Positions 16,151-23,861 of a DNA stretch of 64,000 nt are shown in pieces. The translations under genes and the position numbers were made by a program. The notes beneath the pieces were generated by a model that ran no database searches, was not told the DNA's origin, and worked only from the letters and a program-made list of their open reading frames with translations. Every line of letters begins with the position of its first letter. Position 1 is the stretch's first letter. Source of the stretch: an uncultured Alphaproteobacteria bacterium (GTDB lineage: Bacteria > Pseudomonadota > Alphaproteobacteria > RF32 > CAG-239); contig CAKQRZ010000004.1 in NCBI GenBank assembly GCA_934271715.1, positions 84,755 through 148,754 of the forward strand. The letters are read 5' to 3'.

Positions 16151-16798
16151 ATGAATTTTGATGAAGAAGTTTTGAGTTATGGTGTTTCACGTGAAACATT
16201 GCAAAAAATGAAAGATTTTTTGCAAATTCTTTTAGAGTGGAATCAAAAAATTAACTTAGTCAGTAAAAATGCCGAAAAAGAACTGAAAACGCGTCATTTG
16301 CTGGATTCTTTGCAGCTGATAGACTATATCCGCGATGATGCAAAATTGCTTGTAGATATCGGAAGCGGTTCCGGCTTTCCGGGAATCGTGTTGGCTATTG
16401 CCTGCCAAGAAAAATTTCCGGCTCTGAAAATTGTGCTTATAGAAAGTATAACTAAAAAAACGCTGTATTTAAAAGATGTCTGCAAACGATTAAATTTGCA
16501 GAATACTAAAGTTATAAATAATCGTGCTGAAAACGTTGTATTTAAAAATGTAGATTATATAACCGCCCGCGCTGTGGCTTCTGTTGATAAAATCCTGAAA
16601 TGTACAGCCGGACTGTATTCTAAAAATACGGAATATGTTTTGCCTAAAGGCCATACCGGATTCGCTGAATTGGAAGAAGCTGAAAAAAATTGGCAGATGT
16701 CTGTAGATATATTTGAAAATTTTTACGCCCGTCCGTTTGAAGTTGAAAAAGGCAAAGAGGGCTATGTATTTTGTTTGACGGAGGTAAAGAAAAAATGA
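16151..16798 (+). CDS. rsmG: 16S rRNA (guanine-527-N7) methyltransferase RsmG (GidB)
   Basis: A 215-residue S-adenosylmethionine-dependent methyltransferase that modifies G527 of 16S rRNA, a change linked to streptomycin sensitivity. The SAM loop is LVDIGSGSGFPGIVLAIA (residues 70-87). NLVSK near residue 35 and RHLLDSLQ are typical. The start follows AGAGG. The codons for VSRET (12-16) carry a perfect parS. The stop overlaps the parA start by 4 bases. It precedes parA-parB as in many bacteria near the origin. Confidence 0.96.
   Translation: MNFDEEVLSYGVSRETLQKMKDFLQILLEWNQKINLVSKNAEKELKTRHLLDSLQLIDYIRDDAKLLVDIGSGSGFPGIVLAIACQEKFPALKIVLIESITKKTLYLKDVCKRLNLQNTKVINNRAENVVFKNVDYITARAVASVDKILKCTAGLYSKNTEYVLPKGHTGFAELEEAEKNWQMSVDIFENFYARPFEVEKGKEGYVFCLTEVKKK
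16183..16198. promoter_or_regulatory. parS site within rsmG
   Basis: A perfect TGTTTCACGTGAAACA palindrome at the start of rsmG, about 600 bases before parA. It is the classic site for ParB loading and spreading. Confidence 0.94.
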
Positions 16799-17562
16799 AA
16801 ATAATTTCTGTCGCAAACCGTAAAGGCGGAGTCGGAAAAACTACCACTACAATCAATATTGCCACGGCTTTGTCAGCTATCGGCCGCAAAGTTTTAGTTA
16901 TAGATTTTGACCCGCAGGGCAATGCTACAACTTCTATGGGAATCGCCAAGCAAAAAGAAAACTATTCTTCTTATGATGTTTTAATCGGCAAGTGCGATGT
17001 AAAAGAAGCGGTTTTGCATACGGATTTGCCAAGGTTTGATATGATTCCGTCATCGCCGGATTTAGCCGCTGCCGAAATTGAACTTGTGGAGGTAGAAAAA
17101 CGCGAGTTTGTGCTGAAAAAAGCCTTAAGCAGTTTAGAAGCTGTATATGACTATGTGCTGATTGACTGCCCGCCGTCTTTAAACTTAATCACTATTAACG
17201 CGCTGGTCAGCTCCAATTCGGTTATGGTACCGCTGCAATGCGAGTTTTTGGCTCTGGAGGGTTTGGCTGATTTAATGAAGAATATCAACGCGATTAAACG
17301 CAATTTTAATCCGTCTTTGACTTTGCAGGGGATTATTCTCACAATGTACAGCCGTCAAAATAACCTCAGCCAAATGATTGAAGCGGATGTACGCAAATAT
17401 TTCGGCGACAAAGTTTATCGGACGGTTATTCCGCGCAGCGTGCGTATTGCCGAGGCTCCGTCGCACGGCAAGCCGATATTGATTTATGATTTTAAAAGCG
17501 CCGGAGCGCAGGCCTATATTCAGTTGGCCAAAGAAGTTTTGAAAAGAGAAAAGGAGTTATAA
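16795..17562 (+). CDS. parA: Chromosome partitioning ATPase ParA (Soj)
   Basis: A 255-residue Walker-type ATPase that binds DNA non-specifically and forms the gradient that pulls ParB-parS complexes apart. The deviant Walker A NRKGGVGKTTTTINIA is at residues 8-23, the A' motif is VLVIDFDPQGNATTS, and Walker B is YVLIDCPPSLN. I choose the ATG at 16795 because GGAGG lies 10 bases upstream and MKIISVANRKGGVGK is the usual start. It overlaps rsmG by 4 bases and is followed immediately by parB. Confidence 0.97.
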   Translation: MKIISVANRKGGVGKTTTTINIATALSAIGRKVLVIDFDPQGNATTSMGIAKQKENYSSYDVLIGKCDVKEAVLHTDLPRFDMIPSSPDLAAAEIELVEVEKREFVLKKALSSLEAVYDYVLIDCPPSLNLITINALVSSNSVMVPLQCEFLALEGLADLMKNINAIKRNFNPSLTLQGIILTMYSRQNNLSQMIEADVRKYFGDKVYRTVIPRSVRIAEAPSHGKPILIYDFKSAGAQAYIQLAKEVLKREKEL

Positions 17563-18474
17563 ATGAACGCAAATAATAAAAAATTCGGCTTAGGCCGCGG
17601 CTTAGAAGCTTTGCTGGGCGATGAAGATATAAATCTGAATTTGGATGATGAAACGGCAGATGTCAGCAGTTTGGTTGAGAACGCTGTATTTAAAACTGAA
17701 AAAAATGAAGTTAAAATATCGGATATTGTTCCTTGCTCTTTTCAGCCGCGTACGGAGTTTGACCGTGAAGCTCTGGAGTCTTTAGCTCAGTCCATAAAAG
17801 AAAAAGGCGTGCTGCAGCCGCTTTTGGTGCGTAAAAAGAATGATAAATATGAAATTATTGCCGGTGAGCGCCGCTGGCGCGCGGCTCAGCTTGCCGGTTT
17901 GGATGAAGTTCCGGTAATTGTTAAAGACTTAAATGACAGCGAAACTCTGGAAATTGCTTTAATTGAAAATCTGCAGCGCGAAAATCTTTCGGCTATTGAA
18001 GAAGCCGAGGGCTTAAACCGCCTGATGAGCGAATATGCCTATACTCAAGAAATTATCGGTAAAGTTATCGGCAAGTCGCGCAGCTATATAGCCAACACTC
18101 TGCGCCTTTTAGGCTTGCCGGAAGAAATTAAACAGCTGGTAAAAGAAAATAAGCTGTCTGCCGGACATGCCCGCGCTTTAATCGGCTGTGAAAATGCTTC
18201 TGAACTTGCAAATAAAATTGTTAAAGAGGGTTTAAGCGTGCGCGAAGCTGAAGCCTTGGCTGCTAACGCTAAGGGTATAAATGTTAAAAATATTGCGCCT
18301 AAACAGCCGAAACCTGTAGACAGAGATTTAGAAAAAATTATGGCGGACTTAGAAGAAAAATTAAAGCTAAAAGTCAAAATAAATGCTGGAAAAAAAGGTA
18401 AAGGTAGTATAACATTGCACTATAACACACCGGCAGAATTAAGCTCGCTTTTAGATATTTTAGAACAAAGATAG
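17563..18474 (+). CDS. parB: Chromosome partitioning protein ParB (Spo0J)
   Basis: A 303-residue CTP-dependent DNA clamp that loads at parS. The N-terminal GLGRGLEALLG stretch stimulates ParA ATPase. The CTP-binding domain contains IVPCSFQPRTEFD and GERRWRAAQLAGL. The central helix-turn-helix (TQEIIGKVIGKSRSYIANTLRLLGL) reads parS, and the C-terminal dimer domain ends the protein. The start follows AAGGAG and abuts the parA stop. Three parS sites lie 1.4-5.4 kb upstream within the window. Confidence 0.97.
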   Translation: MNANNKKFGLGRGLEALLGDEDINLNLDDETADVSSLVENAVFKTEKNEVKISDIVPCSFQPRTEFDREALESLAQSIKEKGVLQPLLVRKKNDKYEIIAGERRWRAAQLAGLDEVPVIVKDLNDSETLEIALIENLQRENLSAIEEAEGLNRLMSEYAYTQEIIGKVIGKSRSYIANTLRLLGLPEEIKQLVKENKLSAGHARALIGCENASELANKIVKEGLSVREAEALAANAKGINVKNIAPKQPKPVDRDLEKIMADLEEKLKLKVKINAGKKGKGSITLHYNTPAELSSLLDILEQR

Positions 18475-18486
18475 GAGAAAATTAAA

Positions 18487-18729
18487 ATGGCTACAATTTT
18501 AGAAAAAATGTTGGAAAACTGCAAAAAAGCCGGATACTATCCGACTCAGAATATTGAAAAAATCGCTAAGGCAAAAAATATGATGTTCGGCGACGGCGAG
18601 TGGCAGCGCTGCCCTTGCGACGGCAATAATGAAAAAAGATATTGTATTTCCGAGCTTTGCCGCAGCGATATTGAGCGTGACGGTATATGTCATTGCCGCT
18701 GCTATCAAAAAGCCAGTTCCGATAAATAA
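18487..18729 (+). CDS. Small ferredoxin-thioredoxin reductase catalytic-chain-like protein
   Basis: An 80-residue protein with seven cysteines. C42-P-C44, C53, C58 and C68-H-C70 follow the CPC...C...CHC layout of the beta subunit of ferredoxin-thioredoxin reductase, where a [4Fe-4S] cluster sits beside a redox disulfide. The helical N-terminal half (LEKMLENCKKAGYYPTQ) fits the same family. It is shorter than plant or cyanobacterial subunits, and no alpha subunit is adjacent. GGAGAAAATTAAAATG precedes it, 12 bases after parB, so it is likely in the par operon. A redox switch role is inferred only. Confidence 0.72.
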   Translation: MATILEKMLENCKKAGYYPTQNIEKIAKAKNMMFGDGEWQRCPCDGNNEKRYCISELCRSDIERDGICHCRCYQKASSDK

Positions 18730-18739
18730 TTTATGACCG

Positions 18740-18767
18740 AGGGGCGCCTTTTTCGGGCGCCTTTATT
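18740..18767 (+). terminator. Terminator after parB-FTR-like gene, abutting dnaE
   Basis: GGCGCC (18743-18748) pairs with GGCGCC (18756-18761), with G-U extension, followed by TTTATT. It ends only 5 bases before the dnaE ATG. Confidence 0.8.
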
Positions 18768-18772
18768 GCCGA

Positions 18773-21700
18773 ATGACTGACCCTAAATTTATACATTTGC
18801 GTGTACATACCGCTTATTCTTTATCGTTAGGCGCCATGCTGGTGCCAAAATTGGTGCATAAAATGCATGATTTAGGGATTCCTTGCTGCGCTATTACCGA
18901 CCGAGGCAATTTGTTTGGCGGCAAATGCTTCTCAAAATATGCCTCAGATGAGGGAATTAAGCCGATTCTCGGCTCTGAACTCTGTGTGCATAATGAGGAT
19001 TCGGAAAACTTGGCGCTCTCTAAAGGCAAGGAGCTGCTGCCGGATAGAATTATTTTGCTGGTAAAAGATGAAACCGGCTATAAATCCATTATGAAAATGT
19101 TCCGCCGCTATTATCTGGATAATATGGAACACAGCGACACGCCACAGCTTACTATGCAGAATTTACGGGATTTCAGCGACGGGCTTATTTGTTTTACCGG
19201 CGGCTATGAAGGGCCAATCGGACGGTTGATTTTGCAAAACCGTAAAGATGAAGCCGAGAAAAAACTGCTGGAATATAAAGAGATTTTCGGCGACAGATTG
19301 TATATGGAAATTTCCCGCGTCGGCTATGAAGAAGAAAAAAAGACCGAGTCGGTATTCTTGGAGCTTGCCTATAAACATAATATTCCGCTGGTGGCAACAA
19401 ACGATGTTTTCTTTTTTGATGAAAGCATGTATGAGGCGCATGACGCGCTTTGCTGTATTGCCGCCGGAGAGTATGTGGCTAACGAAAACCGCCGCAAATA
19501 TCTCCCCGGCAACCATTGGCGAACCGAAGCCGAAATGGTGGAATTGTTTAAAGATATACCGGAAGCGGTTGAAAATACGGTAAATATTGCCAAACGCTGT
19601 AATTATCTTTCCTATAAAATGGAACCTTTGCTGCCGATATTTATTTGTCCTGAGGGCAAAACTCAGGATGAGTTCATTACCGAAGAAGCCTACAAAGGCT
19701 TAAACGAGCGTATGAAAATCCAAGTTTATCATGACGGAATGAGTGCGGAAAAGCGCGCCGAAATAGACCGTCATTATTATGAGCGCTTGGATTATGAGCT
19801 GAGCGTTATTAAGAAAATGGGCTTTCCGGGCTATTTCCTTATCGTGTCAGACTTTATCCGCTGGTCAAAAACTCACGGCGTGCCGATTGGTCCGGGGCGC
19901 GGTTCCGGTGCCGGTTCCATTGTGGCGTGGGCGCTGAAAATTACTGACTTGGATCCGATTCGCTTAGATTTGCTGTTTGAAAGATTTTTGAATCCGGAAC
20001 GTGTTAACATGCCGGATTTTGACGTGGACTTGTGTCAGGAAAACCGCCATAAAACCATTGAATATGTGCAGAAAAAATATGGCTACGACCATGTGGCGCA
20101 AATTATCACATACGGTAAATTGCAGTCAAAAGCCGTGATTCGCGATGTGGCGCGCGTGCTGCAAATGCCGTATAGCCAAGCTGATAGAATTTCCAAAATG
20201 ATTCCGCCGGGGCAGGGCGGTAAAAACCCGACTTTGCAGGAAGCCTTAGACCAAGTTCCGGAGCTGGAAGAAATGCGGGTAAAAGATCCGCAGATTAACA
20301 AGCTGTTTGATATTGCCATGAAACTTGAGGGGTTGTACCGCAACTCCGGTATGCATGCTGCCGGCGTGGTTATCGGCGACAGACCGCTGGATCAGCTGGT
20401 GCCGCTTTATAAAGACCCGCGCGCTGAAATGCCGGTTACGCAATATGATATGAAGTTTGTGGAAGAAACCGGTTTAATCAAGTTTGACTTTTTGGGCTTA
20501 AAGACGCTTACGGTTATCAAGCGAGCTGTGGACTGGGTAAAGAAAACCCATGGCATAGAGCTGGATATGGCGGCGGTTCCGCTGGACGACAAGCCGACCT
20601 ATGAGCTGATGCAGGATGGCAACACCAGCGCTATTTTCCAATTTGAATCCTCAGGCATGCGCGATGTGATGAAGCAAATCAAGCCCGACCGTTTTGAAGA
20701 TCTAATCGCCGTTATTTCTCTTTACCGCCCGGGACCGATGGATAACATTCCGACTTATATCAACCGCAAGCACGGACGGGAAGAGATTAAATATCTGCAC
20801 CCTGACTTGGAACCGATTTTGGGCGAAACCTACGGAATTATGGTGTACCAAGAGCAAGTGATGAAAATTGCTCAGGTTTTGGGCGGCTATACTTTGGGCG
20901 GCGCGGATAAGCTGCGTAAGGTTATGGGTAAAAAAATGCGCGATGAAATTCCGCACCAGCGCCAAATGTTTACTGACGGAGCTATCAAAAAAGGCATAGA
21001 CGGCGAAGTTGCCAAGACTATTTTTGACCAAATGGAAAAGTTTGCTTCTTACGGCTTTAATAAATCGCACGCTGCCGCGTATTCGCTGATTTCTTACCAA
21101 ACGGCGTATTTAAAAGCCCACTATCCGGTGGAATTTATGTGTGCCATTATGGACTTTGATATTACCAATACCGAAAAAGTGCTGTTCTACACCGAAGAGT
21201 TCAAAAAAATGGGCTACAAAGTGCTGACGCCGGATATCAATATGTCCAACGCTTTGTTTAAGGTGGAGGGAAACAATATCCGCTTTGCTTTGGCCGGATT
21301 AAAAGGCGTGGGCGAAGCCAATATGAACGCCATTGTTGAAGAACGTGAAAAGAACGGAAAATTCAAAGATTTATCAGATTTTATCCATCGTGTAGATGTT
21401 AAGCAGATAAACCGCAAGCAGCTGGAACAGCTGATAAAAGCCGGTGCGTTTGATTGTTTAGATACAAACCGCGGCAAGCTTTTCGCCAATATTGAAAACA
21501 TCATGCGCCATATGGCGGCGGCGGCCGAGCTTAAAACCAGCAGCCAGACTTCTTTGTTTGGCAGCGAAGAACTGAACGCTAAAGTAAAATTGCAGGATAA
21601 ACCGGATTGGCCGGCTTTGGAACGCCTGCAGCTGGAGGCGGAAGCTATAGGATTTTATTTGTCGGCGCACCCGCTGGATGTTTATAAAGAAAGCATGGAG

Positions 21701-22246
21701 CGTTTGGGTGTCACTACTTACGCCGATGCGATAAAAGGGATAAAAACCGGCGATACGATTTACGCCAACCTTGCCGGCTGCCTGCAAAGTTTTCAGCGTA
21801 AAATCAGCAAGAGCGGCAAGCCTTTTGCTTTTGTAAAGCTTTCAGATACGACATCGGCCTACGAGGGCTTGTTATTTTCGGACGGAATAACTAAATTTGA
21901 ACATGCCATCAACAGCGGTTTGCCGCTTTATGCAAAAGTAAAAATAGAAAAACAGGCCGACGATATGCCGCCGCGCATGCTGTTTAATGTTATTAAAACT
22001 TTGGATGAAGAAATTACAGAAAATTCAAAGGGCTTGATTATTGTTGTGAACAATGTTGAAGCCGTGCGCCCGATTCGCGAGGCTTTGTCGCATGAGCGCT
22101 ACGGCACCAACAAAGTTTATATTAAGCCGGAAAACGACGACTGGGATATTCGTATAGAACTTAAAAACGGCTATGCTCTGGCCAACGGAGATTTGCTGTC
22201 TTCAATCCGCGCCATTGCCGGAGTTACTTTAGTAAAGGAAATCTAA
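18773..22246 (+). CDS. dnaE: DNA polymerase III alpha subunit
   Basis: A 1157-residue replicative polymerase. The N-terminal PHP domain begins FIHLRVHTAYSL. The polymerase palm has GPGRGSGAGSIVAW and PDFDVDLCQENR, with catalytic aspartates. The fingers and tau/beta-binding parts follow (YRPGPMDNIP, FNKSHAAAYSLISYQTAYLKAHYP), then the helix-hairpin-helix and OB fold domains. The start MTDPKFIHLRVH matches family starts, yet there is no Shine-Dalgarno and a terminator hairpin ends 5 bases upstream, which is unusual. The next gene begins 1 base after the stop. Confidence 0.97.
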   Translation: MTDPKFIHLRVHTAYSLSLGAMLVPKLVHKMHDLGIPCCAITDRGNLFGGKCFSKYASDEGIKPILGSELCVHNEDSENLALSKGKELLPDRIILLVKDETGYKSIMKMFRRYYLDNMEHSDTPQLTMQNLRDFSDGLICFTGGYEGPIGRLILQNRKDEAEKKLLEYKEIFGDRLYMEISRVGYEEEKKTESVFLELAYKHNIPLVATNDVFFFDESMYEAHDALCCIAAGEYVANENRRKYLPGNHWRTEAEMVELFKDIPEAVENTVNIAKRCNYLSYKMEPLLPIFICPEGKTQDEFITEEAYKGLNERMKIQVYHDGMSAEKRAEIDRHYYERLDYELSVIKKMGFPGYFLIVSDFIRWSKTHGVPIGPGRGSGAGSIVAWALKITDLDPIRLDLLFERFLNPERVNMPDFDVDLCQENRHKTIEYVQKKYGYDHVAQIITYGKLQSKAVIRDVARVLQMPYSQADRISKMIPPGQGGKNPTLQEALDQVPELEEMRVKDPQINKLFDIAMKLEGLYRNSGMHAAGVVIGDRPLDQLVPLYKDPRAEMPVTQYDMKFVEETGLIKFDFLGLKTLTVIKRAVDWVKKTHGIELDMAAVPLDDKPTYELMQDGNTSAIFQFESSGMRDVMKQIKPDRFEDLIAVISLYRPGPMDNIPTYINRKHGREEIKYLHPDLEPILGETYGIMVYQEQVMKIAQVLGGYTLGGADKLRKVMGKKMRDEIPHQRQMFTDGAIKKGIDGEVAKTIFDQMEKFASYGFNKSHAAAYSLISYQTAYLKAHYPVEFMCAIMDFDITNTEKVLFYTEEFKKMGYKVLTPDINMSNALFKVEGNNIRFALAGLKGVGEANMNAIVEEREKNGKFKDLSDFIHRVDVKQINRKQLEQLIKAGAFDCLDTNRGKLFANIENIMRHMAAAAELKTSSQTSLFGSEELNAKVKLQDKPDWPALERLQLEAEAIGFYLSAHPLDVYKESMERLGVTTYADAIKGIKTGDTIYANLAGCLQSFQRKISKSGKPFAFVKLSDTTSAYEGLLFSDGITKFEHAINSGLPLYAKVKIEKQADDMPPRMLFNVIKTLDEEITENSKGLIIVVNNVEAVRPIREALSHERYGTNKVYIKPENDDWDIRIELKNGYALANGDLLSSIRAIAGVTLVKEI

Positions 22247-22247
22247 A

Positions 22248-23186
22248 ATGAAACTGACATTCCTAAAAATTATCCTGAATACGGGACGCTTGCTGAAGAA
22301 AATAGCAGAAAATTATAAAGTCATAGTTTGGTATGCTTTAATGCTGACTGTTTTGTCTGCGGCCATGGGCTTGCTGCCGCCATGCCAGCTGGGGCGCGAA
22401 GGCGGCTGGTGGTGCTATTTGGAAAATGATAAAGGTACTTTTCCGCTGTATTTGTTTGCCGCCGATAAATTTTTGTTTTTTCTGCTCTGCTGTTTGTTTT
22501 TTATTGATTTTTACGGTTCAGCCTTTAACGGACAGAATTTTAAGCCGAAAAATATATTTTTATTCAGCCGCCGCCGCTTGCAGATTCTCGGATTTTTAAT
22601 GGGTGTTGTCTTTTTGCTGCTGGGTTCTGTAGCGGCAGTTTTTGCGATTATGCTCAAAAAAGCCAATCCGGATTGGCGGATTGAATTTATATATTTTGTA
22701 ATGGCGTTTATTTGCTGCTGGGTGCCGTTTATTCTTTTGCGTCTTTCTCCGGCAATCAGCTATGCTTCCGGCGGAGAATTTCCTCCGTTTAAGCAGATAT
22801 GGCAAAAAACGTCCGACCGCTTTGTGCATATAATTTTTTCGTATATTGTAATTTTTGTTATTATAAATTTTGTTTCGCTGTACGCCAATGTGCTGTTAAA
22901 AATTTTGATGCTGAGCAGTTTTAACTTTGTGACTTCAGTTGCGGCGGACTTTATTTATAACAGCCTAACTTTAATATATATTTCCGTCTTTATGATGCTG
23001 TTTAGGGCTATGCACGAAATTTTGGAGTCCGAAAATCCGAGTCCGTCAGATGAAAATACAGCTATGGATTCGCCAAAAAATGATACAGCATTGCCGGCAG
23101 CCGAAAATGATAGCTCCAGAGTCAAAAAATCGGCTAAAAAAGCAAAATCGGCAAAATCTCGCAAAAATAAAAAGGAAAAAAAGTAA
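22248..23186 (+). CDS. Multi-pass membrane protein of unknown function
   Basis: A 312-residue integral membrane protein with about six hydrophobic segments (near residues 26-43, 68-90, 113-135, 145-163, 193-215, 230-255) and a charged cytoplasmic tail: an acidic-proline part followed by a lysine-rich end (KKSAKKAKSAKSRKNKKEKK). The start is one base after the dnaE stop, so it is translated from the same message. I recognise no family motif. The tail might bind nucleic acid or acidic lipids, which is speculation. Confidence 0.82.
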   Translation: MKLTFLKIILNTGRLLKKIAENYKVIVWYALMLTVLSAAMGLLPPCQLGREGGWWCYLENDKGTFPLYLFAADKFLFFLLCCLFFIDFYGSAFNGQNFKPKNIFLFSRRRLQILGFLMGVVFLLLGSVAAVFAIMLKKANPDWRIEFIYFVMAFICCWVPFILLRLSPAISYASGGEFPPFKQIWQKTSDRFVHIIFSYIVIFVIINFVSLYANVLLKILMLSSFNFVTSVAADFIYNSLTLIYISVFMMLFRAMHEILESENPSPSDENTAMDSPKNDTALPAAENDSSRVKKSAKKAKSAKSRKNKKEKK

Positions 23187-23199
23187 ATTAAAAAGAAAG

Positions 23200-23224
23200 C
23201 CGCCGGATAAGTTAATCTGGCGGT
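23200..23224 (-). terminator. Terminator of the Spy-like gene (convergent gap)
   Basis: CCGCCGGAT (23200-23208) pairs with ATCTGGCGG (23215-23223) around a 6-base loop. The U-rich tail is on the minus strand (TTTCTTTTT), so it serves the periplasmic gene; it may act on the facing dnaE operon as well. Confidence 0.7.
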
Positions 23225-23232
23225 AAGTTTAT

Positions 23233-23688
23233 CTAGTCTTTATCGTGTTTTGGAAAATCCTTAAAATCACGAGGTGGAAATCTGTGTTTTTCTCTGCCTT
23301 CAAACTCCTTTTCGTGATGCTGCATGCGGGCTTCCAATTTAGCTTTTTGTTCCGGCGTCAATATCGCTTCAAATTTTTTCATGTCGGCTTCGCGGATTTT
23401 ATCCATTTTTTCGCGGATGTTTTTCATCTCTTTCATCAGCGGTTCAATTTCTTTTTGGCTTTGCTCTCGGATTTCTTTTGCCTTGGCTTTTTGCTCATCG
23501 GTCAAATCTAAGAATTTATTCATTTTTTCCGGTTCCGGACGTTTGCGCATTTCTTTATGATGTTTAGGCATTCTATCTGTCTGTTGAGCCGGTTCTGCCG
23601 GATTCGCTGCCGCTTCGGCAAAAGCGTTGGAATAAGCCGAAAAGGCGATTAGGGTGGAAAGTGCGGTGGTCAGTAATAATTTAGTCAT
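23233..23688 (-). CDS. Spy/CpxP-like periplasmic LTxxQ-motif protein
   Basis: A 151-residue exported protein. A signal peptide (about residues 1-24, ending SNAFA) is followed by a helical, highly charged body with two LTxxQ motifs (LTDEQKAK and LTPEQKAKL), the hallmark of Spy/CpxP/zinc-resistance proteins, which act as periplasmic chaperones or metal/stress sensors. The C-terminus is rich in H, K, D and E. AAAGGAG precedes the start. The start codon overlaps the stop of an ECF sigma factor stump, an arrangement seen where such proteins are controlled by a dedicated sigma factor. Confidence 0.85.
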   Translation of the reverse strand: MTKLLLTTALSTLIAFSAYSNAFAEAAANPAEPAQQTDRMPKHHKEMRKRPEPEKMNKFLDLTDEQKAKAKEIREQSQKEIEPLMKEMKNIREKMDKIREADMKKFEAILTPEQKAKLEARMQHHEKEFEGREKHRFPPRDFKDFPKHDKD

Positions 23689-23804
23689 TGTTTTTTCTCC
23701 TTTAGAAAACTTAATTTTTGAGCTAATATTTTGCGTGCGTTAAACAGTCTAGACTTAACTGTTCCCTCGGCAATTTTCAATTTATCGGCAATTTCTTTTT
23801 TCAA
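23685..23804 (-). pseudogene. C-terminal remnant of an ECF sigma factor (region 4.2)
   Basis: Reading the minus strand in the frame ending at 23685, the residues are KKEIADKLKIAEGTVKSRL and then FNARKILAQKL and KEKKQ, the helix-turn-helix end of ECF sigma factors (EIA..L.I.EGTVKSRL..AR..L). Regions 2 and 3 are missing: upstream there is only a terminator and the coupling-ATPase gene. A TTG could start a 39-residue peptide, but no ribosome site exists. Its TGA overlaps the ATG of the Spy-like gene, so the lost gene was once its operon partner. Confidence 0.75.
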
Positions 23805-23810
23805 AATACA

Positions 23811-23847
23811 TAAAAAAGTAAAAACCGCCGCTGATAAACGACGGTTT
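23811..23847 (-). terminator. Terminator of the coupling-ATPase operon
   Basis: AAACCGTCG / CGGCGGTTT (23839-23847 with 23822-23830) with an 8-base loop and a T-rich tail on the minus strand, starting 15 bases after the VirD4-like stop. Confidence 0.8.
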
Positions 23848-23861
23848 GCAAAATCAGTAAC

